From: Luteococcus japonicus
GTDB taxonomy: Bacteria > Actinomycetota > Actinomycetes > Propionibacteriales > Propionibacteriaceae
Assembly (NCBI RefSeq): GCF_003752415.1
Contig: NZ_RKHG01000001.1
Location: 1,674,001 to 1,738,000, forward strand
Direction: 5' to 3'
Length of the DNA stretch: 64,000 bases
The first letter of the stretch is position 1. Each line of letters begins with the position of its first letter. The notes under the pieces were generated by a model. That model was given only the letters and a program-made list of their open reading frames with translations. It was not told where the DNA came from and did not search any database. The position numbers were made by a program, and so were the translations under genes. This document shows positions 7,144 through 16,170 of this stretch, piece by piece.

Positions 7144-7794
7144 GTGAACACCTCCCCCCTGCGGCTTGCTGCCCTTGACGACCACCCCGTCGTCCTTGCC
7201 GGTCTCCAGGCCATCGAGCAGGCGAGTTCCGGCGGACTGGCCATCGTGCACTCCGTGACGGAACCCGAGGAGTTCTTCCGTCGCGTGGCCGAGGAGCCGG
7301 TGGACGTGGCCCTCGTGGACCTGCAGCTCAAGGACGGACTGAGGGGCCCCGAGGTGGTGGCACAGCTGGACGAGATGGGCATTCCCAGCGTCGTCTACAC
7401 CGCCGAGCTGCGTCCGATGCCCATCCGCCGCGCCGTTGCCGCAGGTGCTCTGGGTCTGGCGCTGAAGAATGACCCGCTCGACGGGCTGATCCGCACCATC
7501 CAGAGCGCCGCCGCCCGCGAGTTCGCGGTCTCCAGCCAGCTGGCCGACGTGCTGATCAAGGGTCCCAGCCTGACCCCGCGCCTGGCTCCGCGTGAGATCG
7601 AGGCGCTGGAACTCCTGCACCAGGGCATTCCGCGCAAGTCCGTCGGGCGCCTGATGAACCCGCCCGCCTCGGACTCCACCGTCGACACCTACCTGCGACG
7701 TGTCTCCTCGAAGTACCGGATGCTCGGCCGCACCGTCCACGGCGTACCGGATGCCCTGAGCCACGCCGAGCGCGACGGCTACTTCGAGGGCTGA
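7144..7794 (+). CDS. NarL/LuxR-type response regulator, orphan
   Basis: A 216-residue two-component response regulator. The receiver domain (about 6-125) has the acidic pair D12/D13 and the phospho-acceptor Asp59 (VALVDLQL). The switch Thr (VVYTAE) and Lys (ALKND) are also present. The output region (150-205) reads LTPRLAPREIEALELLHQGI then STVDTYLRRVSSKYRMLGR, a LuxR-type HTH whose turn (RKSVGRLMNPPASD) is somewhat degenerate. No sensor kinase is adjacent, so its partner lies elsewhere. The start is preceded by AGAAGGACCCCC. The next gene on the same strand, 230 bp on, encodes a secreted CHAP amidase-like protein; whether this regulator controls it cannot be told. Confidence 0.85.
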   Translation: MNTSPLRLAALDDHPVVLAGLQAIEQASSGGLAIVHSVTEPEEFFRRVAEEPVDVALVDLQLKDGLRGPEVVAQLDEMGIPSVVYTAELRPMPIRRAVAAGALGLALKNDPLDGLIRTIQSAAAREFAVSSQLADVLIKGPSLTPRLAPREIEALELLHQGIPRKSVGRLMNPPASDSTVDTYLRRVSSKYRMLGRTVHGVPDALSHAERDGYFEG

Positions 7795-8024
7795 CCGAGC
7801 AGGGGCCCTGCACCTGGGCGCCTGTCAGGCTTTGATGGCCGACGCAGTGATGGCTCCTCGACGAGGGGACTGGCCTCACCGTCGTCCCCGGTTGAGTGGG
7901 GCCGGCAAGCCCCAGGACGATTGAGTCCCTGAAGATCTCCCAAGAGGACCCGGCATGGGCAAGGAGTCCACTACTGTGCGTCGTGGCCCGTCGGGGGATG
8001 TCAGCCACCACTACAGGAGACCCC

Positions 8025-9245
8025 ATGCCCTTGCGGACCGCAGCCCTCGGCCTGTCCACCATCCTGGCCGCGTCCTGCCTGGCCGCCCCACCGGCGCATG
8101 CGGCGGCCGGCACGCAGACTGCCTGGGCCAATGAGGGCTACCCCTATCCCAGTGCCAGTGACTGCGTCGAAACCCCCGGGGTGACGACGGGCTGCATCTA
8201 CGACCAGTGGCATGCCTACCAGGGCCAGTGCGTCAGCTGGGTGGCCCATCGCCTCAACACCGTCAGCGGCCTGCGCTATGACAACCACTCCTTCCTGGGC
8301 CAGCGTTTCGGCAGCGCCAACAATTGGGGCACTGCCGCCAGTCGGGCTGGCATCCCGGTGAACATGACGCCGGCCCGGGGCGCGGTGGCCTGGTACAACT
8401 ACCACGCCGCCTTCGTCGAGTACGTCAATCCCGATGGTTCCGTGGTGGTGAGCGAGATGAACTACGACAACCACAACGGCTTCCGGTACGTCACCATCAA
8501 GCCCGGATACCGCTGGCCGAAGGGCTTCATCCATTTCAAGGACCTGCCCAACCAGCGCCTGCAGTACCGGATCGATCCCGTCGGCGCCCTGTTTGCGGAC
8601 ACCGTCCCGGCACGCGGGGCCCTGCGTCGCGGGCCGCGGGTCGGCATCGGCTGGGAGAAGATGGGCCTGGTCACACAGCTCGACGACATCACGGGCGACC
8701 GCCTGCCGGACCTGCTGGCGCGACGCAATTCCGACGGATTGCTGTTCCTGTATCCGTCGGCCGGCGGGGGTCGATTGGGGCCGAAGCGGCAGGTTGGCAG
8801 CGGCTGGTTGTCGGTGCGTGCGCTGACCGACGCAGGTTCCATGCGAGGGAGCGGCCGTCAGGTCGTCGCGGTCTACACCAGTGGAGAGGTGCGACAGTTC
8901 TCGGTCAGCCGCAGCGGCCTGAGCGGCATGCGGCAACTGGCCCCGACAAGCCGGTGGACCACGGTCACCGGCATCGACGACGTCACCCAGGACGGCCGGA
9001 CCGATCTCCTGGTCAACACCTCCGACAAGAAGCTGCTGCGCTACCCCAGCACCGCCACGGGAGCCCTGGGCAGGCCCACGATGGTCTCATCTGACTACCG
9101 GATTGGCCAGCTGGTCTCGCACGAGCGGGGCCGGTTCACGGTGGTCACCGGCACCGGGGCTCTCGCGACCCGGACGGTGACGGCCTCACGGATCACCAAC
9201 CACACCGTGATTGCCACGGGGCTGGCGGGGCATCGTCCAGCCTGA
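8025..9245 (+). CDS. Secreted CHAP-domain protein with C-terminal repeat-like domain
   Basis: About 406 residues from the ATG at 8025, preceded by AGGAG. Residues 1-28 form a Sec signal peptide (LGLSTILAASCLAAPPAHAA). Residues about 35-165 are a CHAP domain, a cysteine peptidase/amidase fold that cuts peptidoglycan crosslinks. The likely catalytic Cys69 sits in YQGQCVSWVAHRL, and His127 in YNYHAAFVEYV. The C-terminal half has FG-GAP/VCBS-like repeats with Asp-rich loops (DDITGDRLPDLLARRN, DDVTQDGRTDLLVNT), as in exported proteins where they bind ligands or the cell surface. A role in cell-wall remodelling or lysis is likely. No immunity or secretion partner lies next to it, so a housekeeping function fits best. 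Confidence 0.85.
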   Translation: MPLRTAALGLSTILAASCLAAPPAHAAAGTQTAWANEGYPYPSASDCVETPGVTTGCIYDQWHAYQGQCVSWVAHRLNTVSGLRYDNHSFLGQRFGSANNWGTAASRAGIPVNMTPARGAVAWYNYHAAFVEYVNPDGSVVVSEMNYDNHNGFRYVTIKPGYRWPKGFIHFKDLPNQRLQYRIDPVGALFADTVPARGALRRGPRVGIGWEKMGLVTQLDDITGDRLPDLLARRNSDGLLFLYPSAGGGRLGPKRQVGSGWLSVRALTDAGSMRGSGRQVVAVYTSGEVRQFSVSRSGLSGMRQLAPTSRWTTVTGIDDVTQDGRTDLLVNTSDKKLLRYPSTATGALGRPTMVSSDYRIGQLVSHERGRFTVVTGTGALATRTVTASRITNHTVIATGLAGHRPA

Positions 9246-9364
9246 GGTCTTCACAGCTTCGCCTTGGAGTGGCGTGGCAGAATAGGGTAAGAACCACACC
9301 ACATCAAGTCCTAGCGTCGCGGCTCCCGTCGTGCGCCTGCGCGGGACGCCGGCTTCCTGGGTGA

Positions 9365-9562
9365 ATGGAGAAGCCAGTGGCACTTGTCACCACCTTGAAT
9401 CCCGCCATCCGTCGCGCCCTGATCACCAGCGGCTCGCACCTCCCGCCCATCACCACCGACGATCCCCTCGAGAGCACCGGCACCCGCCCCGAGGAAGAGG
9501 CCCACCAGCACACTCCCCTGCTGCACTCCGTCAGCCAGCTCTGGCACCGACTGACCGCCTGA
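9365..9562 (+). CDS. Small hypothetical protein
   Basis: Up to 65 residues, reading LVTTLNPAIRRALITSGSHL and ending SVSQLWHRLTA. I recognise no family. Third-position G/C is high from about codon 8 on, as expected for a real gene in this genome. It begins shortly after an AT-containing stretch (AGAATAGGGTAAG, 9279-9291) that may hold its promoter. The start is uncertain: ATG 9365, or GTG 9377. No signal peptide or membrane span is seen. It lies between the CHAP gene and the convergent bioD gene. Confidence 0.45.
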   Translation: MEKPVALVTTLNPAIRRALITSGSHLPPITTDDPLESTGTRPEEEAHQHTPLLHSVSQLWHRLTA

Positions 9563-9584
9563 TCCCCTCGACGGGGTTCGGGAG

Positions 9585-10256
9585 TCAGCCTTCGGGAAGA
9601 CTTGGCAGCCGCACCTGCAGTGCTGCCTGCGCAAAACCCTCGGGCGACAGGCCGCCAGCCCCCGCCTGTAGGCAGCCGAGCAGGGGGACGCCGGTCACGA
9701 CGGCGAATTCCGCAAGGTTGAGCTGCGTGGCCAGGTCCGGCTCGGCGGGCAGTGCGCCCCCGACCAGCCCAAGCACCTCAAGACCACGACGTCGAGCGGC
9801 CTCGACGGTGAGCTCTGCCGCATTCAGTGACCCCAGACCGGTGGAGGTCACCACCAGCAGGGGCGCCGCCAGCTCGGCGGCCAGGTCCGCGATGGTCCAC
9901 TCATCCGCCAGGCGCACCAGCAAGCCCCCGGCGCCCTCCACCAGGACGACGCGACCGGGACCGTCGAAGCTCCTCACCCACGCCACCACCTCGGCCAGCA
10001 CCGGCTGGGCCATCCCGGCCCGCCGGGCCGAGAGGTTGGGGGCAAGCGGCTCCGGGAAGCGCAGCAGGTCATGCCCGCGGACCCCGGTCAGCCTCTCCAC
10101 CGTGGTGGCATCGCCCTGCCCCACGGGCTCGCCGGTCTGCACCGGCTTGAGCGGGCGGACCTCCTTGCCCGCGGCCGCGAAGCGGCTGACCAGAGCCGCG
10201 GTGGCGATGGTCTTGCCGACGTCGGTGTTGGTGCCGGTGACGATGAGAATGGTCAT
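9585..10256 (-). CDS. bioD: ATP-dependent dethiobiotin synthetase
   Basis: A 223-residue BioD. It carboxylates 7,8-diaminopelargonic acid with CO2 and ATP to dethiobiotin, the penultimate step of biotin synthesis. The P-loop GTNTDVGKT (8-16) is diagnostic, followed by LKPVQTGEP (substrate-binding Lys), VEGAGGLLVRL (the second ATP/Mg loop) and TSTGLGSLNAAELTVEAARR (dimer and nucleotide contacts). Length matches the family (about 225). It starts 2 bp after the bioA stop codon, so the two are translationally linked. bioB and bioF are not in the window, so the last and earlier steps must be encoded elsewhere. Confidence 0.95.
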   Translation of the reverse strand: MTILIVTGTNTDVGKTIATAALVSRFAAAGKEVRPLKPVQTGEPVGQGDATTVERLTGVRGHDLLRFPEPLAPNLSARRAGMAQPVLAEVVAWVRSFDGPGRVVLVEGAGGLLVRLADEWTIADLAAELAAPLLVVTSTGLGSLNAAELTVEAARRRGLEVLGLVGGALPAEPDLATQLNLAEFAVVTGVPLLGCLQAGAGGLSPEGFAQAALQVRLPSLPEG

Positions 10257-10258
10257 GG

Positions 10259-11551
10259 TCAGGCCTTTCCGCAGGCGGTGACGGCGGCCCGGAGCCCGCG
10301 ACAGATCCGGGCCACCTGGTCCGTGGTGCTGATGAAGGGCGGCATGCAGTAGACGAGCCGCCCGAAGGGCCGCAACCACACCCCCGCTGCAAGGGCGGCC
10401 TCGGTGGCCGCCGCCATGTCACAGTCCTCACGCAGCTCGACGACGCCGATCGCGCCCAGGACGCGCACATCGGCCACATGCGGCAGGTCCGCCAGCGATG
10501 CCAGGCCGTCGCACAGTCCCCCCTCGATCCGCGGCACGCTCTCGCGCCAGTAGCCCGTCCCCACCAGGTCCAGCGAGGCCAGTGCGACGGCACAGGCCAG
10601 CGGATTGCCCATGAAGGTGGGCCCGTGCATCAGCGCACCGCCACCGGCCGGGGTGGCGATGGCCCCCGCGACCGCAGCGGTGGTCAGGGTGGCGGCCAGT
10701 GTCATGAATCCGCCGGTCAGGGCCTTCCCGACGCACAGGATGTCCGGCGTCACACCCACCGAGGAGGTCACGAAGAGCTCCCCGGTCCGGCCGAATCCGG
10801 TGGCGATCTCGTCGGCGATCAACAGCACCCCGTGGCGGTCACAGATCCGGCGCACTCCAGCCACCAGTTCCGCGTCATGGAAGCGCATCCCGCCGGCACC
10901 CTGGACGACGGGTTCGATGATGACGGCGGCCACATCCGGCCCCACCAGTGCCTCGAAGTCGGCCAGGTAGGCGTCGCGGATCTCGGCCGAGGAGCCGCGG
11001 ACCGGAGGTGGGGGCGCGAAGACCTGTTCGGCAAGCGTCCCCGACCACAGGGCGTGCATTCCGCCATCGGGATCGCAGACGCTCATCGCCGCGAAGGTGT
11101 CACCGTGGTAGCCGCTGCGCCAGGTGAGCAGCCGGGACCGTTCGGGATGGCCGGCTCCGCGCTGGTACTGCAAGGCCATCTTGATGGCCACCTCGACGCT
11201 GATGGAGCCCGAGTCCGACAGGAAGACGCGGGTGAGGGCATCGTCGGTGAGTTCGACGAGTTTCGCCGCCAGTGCGGCAGCGGGTTCGTGCGTGAGGCCT
11301 CCGAACATCACGTGACTCATCGCGTCGATCTGCTCGTGCGCGGCAGCCACCAGCAGCGGGTGACCGTGGCCGTGACAGGCCGCCCACCAGGAGCTCATGC
11401 CATCGATGAGCTGGCGCCCGTCCATGGTGTGCAGGTGGACGCCGCTGGCCCTGGCGATGGGCAGCGCCGCCATGGAGGCGGGGCTGGGGCTGTAGGGATG
11501 CCAGAGGTGCGCCCGGTCGATTGCCGCCACGTGTTCGGCTGTCATGACCAT
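10259..11551 (-). CDS. bioA: Adenosylmethionine-8-amino-7-oxononanoate aminotransferase
   Basis: A 430-residue class III PLP aminotransferase. It moves the amino group of S-adenosylmethionine to 8-amino-7-oxononanoate (KAPA), giving DAPA for BioD. BioA-specific features are HLWHPYSP near the N terminus, [46 protein letters not shown], and the PLP-lysine segment [13 protein letters not shown]. The ATG at 11551 is chosen because GGAGCAGGC lies just before it; a second in-frame ATG is at 11545. It heads the bioA-bioD operon. A TTGAAC-N3-GTTCAA palindrome at 11590-11606 overlaps its promoter region, consistent with biotin-responsive repression. Confidence 0.95.
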   Translation of the reverse strand: MVMTAEHVAAIDRAHLWHPYSPSPASMAALPIARASGVHLHTMDGRQLIDGMSSWWAACHGHGHPLLVAAAHEQIDAMSHVMFGGLTHEPAAALAAKLVELTDDALTRVFLSDSGSISVEVAIKMALQYQRGAGHPERSRLLTWRSGYHGDTFAAMSVCDPDGGMHALWSGTLAEQVFAPPPPVRGSSAEIRDAYLADFEALVGPDVAAVIIEPVVQGAGGMRFHDAELVAGVRRICDRHGVLLIADEIATGFGRTGELFVTSSVGVTPDILCVGKALTGGFMTLAATLTTAAVAGAIATPAGGGALMHGPTFMGNPLACAVALASLDLVGTGYWRESVPRIEGGLCDGLASLADLPHVADVRVLGAIGVVELREDCDMAAATEAALAAGVWLRPFGRLVYCMPPFISTTDQVARICRGLRAAVTACGKA

Positions 11552-11589
11552 GCCTGCTCCGCCCTCGGGGTGCCCTTGCGAGCGCACGA

Positions 11590-11606
11590 ATTGAACACTG
11601 TTCAAT
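11590..11606. promoter_or_regulatory. Biotin-type operator palindrome, site 1
   Basis: ATTGAACACTGTTCAAT is a perfect inverted repeat (TTGAAC-ACT-GTTCAA with flanking A/T), 39 bp upstream of bioA. The GAAC...GTTC core matches the type of site described for the actinobacterial TetR-family biotin regulator BioQ. That assignment is inference, because no bioQ gene is in the window. Confidence 0.65.
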
Positions 11607-11659
11607 CTAGCGTCACATTCTGCTGCGCAACACCCTCCCCTGGCTGCAGGATGGACCAC

Positions 11660-13228
11660 ATGACTCATGTTGAACAGCGTTCAATCCTGGCCGGGGCCAG
11701 CGTCCAACCCCTCGCGATGCCCGCCACCGTCGGCGTGGAGATGTGGGAACGCTTCAGCTTCTACGGCATGCAGGCGATCATGGCCTACTACCTCTACCAC
11801 CAGGTCTCCCAGGGCGGGTTGGGCCTCGAGCGCTCCCAGGCAACGGCCCTGATGGGTGCCTACGGTGCCGCCGTCTACCTGTGCACGCTGGCCGGAGGCT
11901 GGGTGGCCGACTGCCTGCTCGGCGCCGAACGGACCCTGCTGGGCGGAGCACTTCTGCTGGTGGCTGGACACCTGGCGCTCGGCACCCTGCCCGGCGGCTG
12001 GGGCGTGGCGAGCGGCCTCTGCCTGGTGGCTGTCGGCTCCGGCGCCCTGAAGACGGCCGCCATCACCGTGCTGGGCCACGCCTATGGCGGGGATGCCGAC
12101 GCCCGCCGCGATGCCGGTTTCCAGCTCTTCTACCTGGGCATCAACATCGGCGCCCTCTTCGGCCCGCTGCTCACCGGCTGGCTCAGCGCCCATTACGGCT
12201 ACCGGACTGGCTTCACGGCCGCTGCCGTGCTGATGGGGATCGGACTGGCGCACTACGTCGCGCTGCGAGGCCGCTACCTGGGACACCTTGGCGAAACGGC
12301 CGCCCGGGCCATCACCCGGCCCGGAAATCCGCTGCCCGCGGCTCAGCTACTGCCCTCGATCTCGGGCGTGCTGATCGGTCTCCTGGCGCTGGCCGGTCTG
12401 CTGGCCACCGGCCAGCTGCCGCTGTCCGGCCTCGCCACGCTGCTGCTGGTGGTGACCGTCGCCGCCGCGGTCGGCCTGTTCGCACAGATGTTGACCTCGC
12501 CGCGGGTCACCGCCGACGAGCGACGCCGAGTGCTCGCCTTCATCCCGCTGTTCATCGCCTCCAGCGCCTTCTGGTCCGTCCTGAACCAGACCTACGGTGT
12601 CTTCGCCGTCTACTCCGACGTCCGGCTCGACCGCAGGATCGGCTCCTTCGAGATCCCCGCCGCGTGGACGCAGTCCTTCAACCCGGCCTACATCCTGGTG
12701 CTCAGCCTGCCGATGGCCTGGCTGTGGACGCGGCTGGGCGAACGGCGCCCCGGCTCGGCGCTGAACACGTCCGCGGTGAAGATGTGCGTGGGCGTGACGG
12801 TCTCCGGCCTGGGCCTGTTGGTCCTGCTGCCCTTCGCCGGCCAGGGCGCTTCCTCGACCCCGGTGCTGGCACTCGCGGCCGCCGTCCTGGTGATCACGCT
12901 GGGTGAACTGCTGGTGGGCCCCGTGTGCATGTCCGCGACGACGGCACATGCGCCCGCCGCCTTCCGCACCCGCTTCTCCGCGCTCTACTTCCTCACCATG
13001 GCGCTGGGAACCTCGCTGGCAGGTGTCTTGAGCGGCTGGTACGACCCGGACAGCGCCAGCGCCGAGCGTCGCTACTTCCTGGCCTGTGGCCTGGCCACCA
13101 TGGCGGTGGGTGGGCTCACGCTGTGGGCCACCCGTCAGTTCGGCGCCATCGGACGGTCATGCTCCCCGTCGGGGCCAACCAGCGCCCAGCCGACGAGCGA
13201 GGTGGCCGTCCGCCCCGCCGCACCCTGA
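11660..13228 (+). CDS. POT/PTR-family proton-dependent transporter
   Basis: About 522 residues with 12-14 membrane spans, of the proton-coupled oligopeptide transporter family. Hallmarks are [19 protein letters not shown] in helix 1 (the ExxERFxYY-type signature) and [20 protein letters not shown] (PTR2 motif region). The ATG at 11660 has AGGATGG 5 nt before it; ATG 11651 or 11717 are alternatives. It is divergent from bioA, and a second TTGAAC-N3-GTTCAA box (11670-11684) falls at its 5' end. The gene therefore looks biotin-regulated. It may import peptides such as biotinyl-peptides, or a biotin precursor; the usual substrates are di- and tripeptides. Its 3' end overlaps the convergent MpaB-type gene by 94 bp. 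Confidence 0.85.
   Translation: MTHVEQRSILAGASVQPLAMPATVGVEMWERFSFYGMQAIMAYYLYHQVSQGGLGLERSQATALMGAYGAAVYLCTLAGGWVADCLLGAERTLLGGALLLVAGHLALGTLPGGWGVASGLCLVAVGSGALKTAAITVLGHAYGGDADARRDAGFQLFYLGINIGALFGPLLTGWLSAHYGYRTGFTAAAVLMGIGLAHYVALRGRYLGHLGETAARAITRPGNPLPAAQLLPSISGVLIGLLALAGLLATGQLPLSGLATLLLVVTVAAAVGLFAQMLTSPRVTADERRRVLAFIPLFIASSAFWSVLNQTYGVFAVYSDVRLDRRIGSFEIPAAWTQSFNPAYILVLSLPMAWLWTRLGERRPGSALNTSAVKMCVGVTVSGLGLLVLLPFAGQGASSTPVLALAAAVLVITLGELLVGPVCMSATTAHAPAAFRTRFSALYFLTMALGTSLAGVLSGWYDPDSASAERRYFLACGLATMAVGGLTLWATRQFGAIGRSCSPSGPTSAQPTSEVAVRPAAP
11670..11684. promoter_or_regulatory. Biotin-type operator palindrome, site 2
   Basis: TTGAACAGCGTTCAA repeats site 1 with a different 3-bp centre, 80 bp away. 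If the transporter starts at 11660 the site lies in its first codons; if it starts at 11717 it lies in the leader. Both sites in one divergent region imply joint control of bioAD and the transporter. Confidence 0.6.
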
Positions 13229-14019
13229 AGCGCCACCGCCCTGCGGCCGCCGGGAAGCCCGAGCATCTCGCGGGCCCAGGGCGGCAACAGGGCCTTGCCG
13301 CCTTCGATCACCAGGCGATAACCCGGTCTGGCAATGGCCGGCAGGGGGGCGCGGTGGGTGAGGTAGTCCACCACCTCGAGGGCGTCGGGCGTGCAGGCGA
13401 GGGACGGACGGAAGGCCTCCAACTGCGCGTGCAGCTCGTCGACGCTGTTCGGCAGCCCGGTGGCACCCAACATCGCCCCACCTTCGGCCGACTGGGCCAC
13501 ATAGCGGTCGGCCTCGACGGCGCTCAGCCGGCCCCGGCCCCATCGCTGGTAGGCGGTCAGGAAGCTCCACGTCTCCGCATCATGGACCCAGCGCAACAAG
13601 TCAGGATCGCCAGCCCAGTAGGGATTGCCGAATTCATCGGTTCCACGCACCCGTTCGTGGACGGCACGCACCAGCGCGAACTGCGCCTCCACGTCGGGCA
13701 ACGGGGCATAGGTGGTGACCGCGATGTGGTTGCTGATCCGCTGCAGCCTTCCCCACGGATCGGACTGGTAGTTGTCGTGCTGTGCGACGGCCGCCATCGG
13801 GCCCGGGTGCAGGGACTGCAGGAAGAGGGCGCACACGCCGCCCGGGTACATGGCGGGGTCCAGGTTGACGCGCCAGATGACGTCCTCGGGCGCGAAGCGA
13901 CGGTTTCCGGGTGCACCCCAGATCCGCCAGGCACGTTCTGCGGCGTCGGGGCCGGCGACACGGGCGCGCAGGAAGCTGGCGAGTCGTTCGCGTGGCAGGT
14001 GGATGGCGCGGGCAGACAT
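13135..14019 (-). CDS. MpaB-type oxygenase (DUF2236)
   Basis: A 294-residue protein of the DUF2236 group, which includes the heme-dependent latex-clearing protein Lcp and the fungal oxygenase MpaB. Recognisable segments are the early Arg/Trp-rich WRVNLDPAMYPGGVCALFLQSLHP, then HDNYQSDPWGRLQRISNHIAVTTY, then RGTDEFGNPYWAGDPDLLRWVHDAETWSFLTAY; the VHD His is a candidate metal/heme ligand. A GGAG lies 4 nt before the chosen ATG. The 3' end overlaps the convergent POT transporter by 94 bp. Many actinomycetes carry several such genes with no assigned substrate, so function is open. Confidence 0.8.
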   Translation of the reverse strand: MSARAIHLPRERLASFLRARVAGPDAAERAWRIWGAPGNRRFAPEDVIWRVNLDPAMYPGGVCALFLQSLHPGPMAAVAQHDNYQSDPWGRLQRISNHIAVTTYAPLPDVEAQFALVRAVHERVRGTDEFGNPYWAGDPDLLRWVHDAETWSFLTAYQRWGRGRLSAVEADRYVAQSAEGGAMLGATGLPNSVDELHAQLEAFRPSLACTPDALEVVDYLTHRAPLPAIARPGYRLVIEGGKALLPPWAREMLGLPGGRRAVALQGAAGRTATSLVGWALVGPDGEHDRPMAPN

Positions 14020-14127
14020 GACTCCAGTGTGCGCCATCCGCAGCGGGGATGCGCTCGACACCGAGCAGCGACCTACCGGCAGGTCAGATATCCTGCACGA
14101 AGTCCCGTCAGCCACCCTGGAGCACCC

Positions 14128-15357
14128 ATGGCCACCGCCCCCACACCCAGCCTCGATGCCCGCCGCGCCAGGGGTGCCGTCGCCGCCCTCTTCTGGCTCA
14201 ACGGCGCCACGATCGCCTCGCTCGTGCCCCGCTATCCGCTGATCCGCGACAACCTGGACCTCAGCAACACCTTCTTCGGTCTCGCCATCGCGCTGGGCCC
14301 GTTGGGGGGTCTGGTGGCGGGCTTGTTCACCTCACGGGTGATGCGGGCCAGCACGTCGGCCCGGGTTGCCACCTGGGCGCAGGTCGGTCAGGTGCTGCTC
14401 TTCTGCGCCGTGCTGAACTCCCCGACGGCCTGGGCCTTCGCGGCCGCCATCGTGCTGATGAGTGCCACCGACGTCTACACCGACATCGCCATGAATGCGC
14501 ACGGCATGCGGGTGCAGCAGCTCTACGGCCGCAGCATCAACAACAGCTTCCACGCCTGGTGGAGCCTGGGTGCCGTAGGCGGCGGCCTGCTCGGTTCCTT
14601 CTTCGCCGGGATCCACCTGTCCCTGGCGAAGCACGCGCTGGTCAGCGCGGTCATCATGCTCACCATCAACCTGGGGTTGCGCCGCTTCCTGCTCACGGGG
14701 CCGGATCCGGAGGTCACCGAGGATGCCCCGGCCGGAAAGGTGCGCATCCCCCGCAACCTCCTCCTGCACCTGGTCGCCCTGGGCCTGGTGGGCGCCTTCG
14801 CCGCCAGCATCGAGGACTCCGGCTTCACGTGGAGCGCCATCTACCTGCGCGAGGGCCTGGACGCCTCCCCCGGCCCGGCGGGCCTGGGCGTGGTCTTCCT
14901 GGTGGGAGCCCAGACCGTGGGCCGCTTCACCGGCGACCGCCTGGTGGACCGCCTCGGGGACCGCGGCGCCGCCCGGCTCGGCTGCGGGGTGGCCACCGTG
15001 GGCATGGCTCTGGCCCTGGCCTTCCCGTCGGTGCCCCTGACGCTGTTCGGCTTCGCCTGTGCCGGCTGGGGCGTCGCGACGATCGTCCCGGCGGTCTACT
15101 ACACGGCCCACCACATGCCGGGCCTGCCTTCGGGCGCGGGCCTGACCATCGTGAACTGGCTGCTGCGCCTGGCCTTCTTCGTCGGCCCGCCCCTGGTGGG
15201 GCGCCTGTCCGACGTGGTCAACTTCCGCGTCGCCCTGCTGGTGATGCCGCTGGCGACGGCAGCCGTCGTCGCCCTGAGCGGGGCGCTGGCCGCCCACCGC
15301 GACACCACGCAGGACGTCCCTGACCCGGAGCCGATCTCACCCAGCCTGGGGCTGTGA
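14128..15357 (+). CDS. MFS transporter
   Basis: A 409-residue major facilitator with about 12 helices. The first helix follows RRARGAVAALFWLNGATIASLVPRYP and the loop SRVMRASTSARVATW fits the position of the A-motif loop. NSFHAWWSLGAVGGGLLGS in helix 5 and GRFTGDRLVDRLGDRGAARLG (second-half loop 8-9) resemble fucose-permease/YbjJ-like MFS proteins. Substrate unknown. CTGGAG lies 5 nt before the ATG. It is divergent from the MpaB-type gene (108 bp between) and convergent with marC. Despite proximity, no biotin box lies before it, so I do not include it in the biotin regulon. Confidence 0.8.
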   Translation: MATAPTPSLDARRARGAVAALFWLNGATIASLVPRYPLIRDNLDLSNTFFGLAIALGPLGGLVAGLFTSRVMRASTSARVATWAQVGQVLLFCAVLNSPTAWAFAAAIVLMSATDVYTDIAMNAHGMRVQQLYGRSINNSFHAWWSLGAVGGGLLGSFFAGIHLSLAKHALVSAVIMLTINLGLRRFLLTGPDPEVTEDAPAGKVRIPRNLLLHLVALGLVGAFAASIEDSGFTWSAIYLREGLDASPGPAGLGVVFLVGAQTVGRFTGDRLVDRLGDRGAARLGCGVATVGMALALAFPSVPLTLFGFACAGWGVATIVPAVYYTAHHMPGLPSGAGLTIVNWLLRLAFFVGPPLVGRLSDVVNFRVALLVMPLATAAVVALSGALAAHRDTTQDVPDPEPISPSLGL

Positions 15358-15394
15358 CGGCCGGGGCGACCGGGGGTCGACGACTCCTTGGCGC

Positions 15395-15988
15395 TCAGGG
15401 CAGCCCGAAGAACTCCTGGATGCCGGTGAAGATCATCTGCGTGCTGATCAGCACCAGGATCATGCCCATCAACCGCTCCAGCGCCAACAGCACACGCTCC
15501 CCCAGGATCCGCTCCAGGTAGCCGGAGGCGAACAGGATCACCGCAGACAGCGACCACGCGATCAGCACCGCCGCCAGCCACACCTTCCAGCGAGCCGGAT
15601 CCTGGCTCATCAGCAGGATCTCGGTGGCCAGCAAGGAGGGGCCTGCGGTGTAGGGGATGGCCAGCGGCACGATGAAGGGTTCCGCCGCCAGGCTCACCTC
15701 CTCCAAGGTGGTTTCCGGCGTCGGGAAGACCATCCGCACCGCGATCAGCATCAGGATGATCCCGCCGGCCGCCGTGAGGGCTTCCCGGCTGACCTGGAGG
15801 ACGCCGAGCAGACCCTGACCGGCGAACAGGAAGACCACCATGATCAGCAGCGCGATCAACAACTCCCGGGCAATGACCCACTGGCGCCGATGCGGGGCGA
15901 CCTTCTTCAGCGAGGTCATGAAGAAGGGGATGTTCCCCAGGGGGTCCATGACCAGGAAGAGCAAGGTGGTGGCTTGCATCAGGGTCAT
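15395..15988 (-). CDS. MarC-family (UPF0056) integral membrane protein
   Basis: A 197-residue protein with six membrane helices. FLVMDPLGNIPFFMTSLKKV is the signature of the MarC/YhgN family, followed by GGIILMLIAVRMV and a second-half LAIPYTAGPSLLATEILL repeat of the same motif type. The family was once tied to multiple antibiotic resistance, a link later withdrawn, and its transport role is unknown. Start at 15988 fits the family N terminus; AAGGA lies 10 nt upstream. A possible promoter (TTGATT, 18 bp, TTCTAT on the minus strand near 16000-16040) precedes it. Divergent from the binding-protein gene at 16171. Confidence 0.85.
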   Translation of the reverse strand: MTLMQATTLLFLVMDPLGNIPFFMTSLKKVAPHRRQWVIARELLIALLIMVVFLFAGQGLLGVLQVSREALTAAGGIILMLIAVRMVFPTPETTLEEVSLAAEPFIVPLAIPYTAGPSLLATEILLMSQDPARWKVWLAAVLIAWSLSAVILFASGYLERILGERVLLALERLMGMILVLISTQMIFTGIQEFFGLP

Positions 15989-16170
15989 GGACTGGCATTC
16001 CTTCGATAGAATTTCGCGCTTGCTTGGCGAATCAACACTAAACGAATCGTTCAACTCCTTCAATCTGAAACATGTTGTACCCCACGAGCGTCCGCTGGCT
16101 TCCGGGCCCACCCGGCCCGCGCGGTGACCTGCCCGCGTGCCACCATGCCGTGGTGGATGATGGTCCGACG

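Noticed and set aside
14128-15357. MFS transporter considered as part of the biotin regulon
   Set aside because: No TTGAAC-N3-GTTCAA box precedes it and an unrelated gene lies between.
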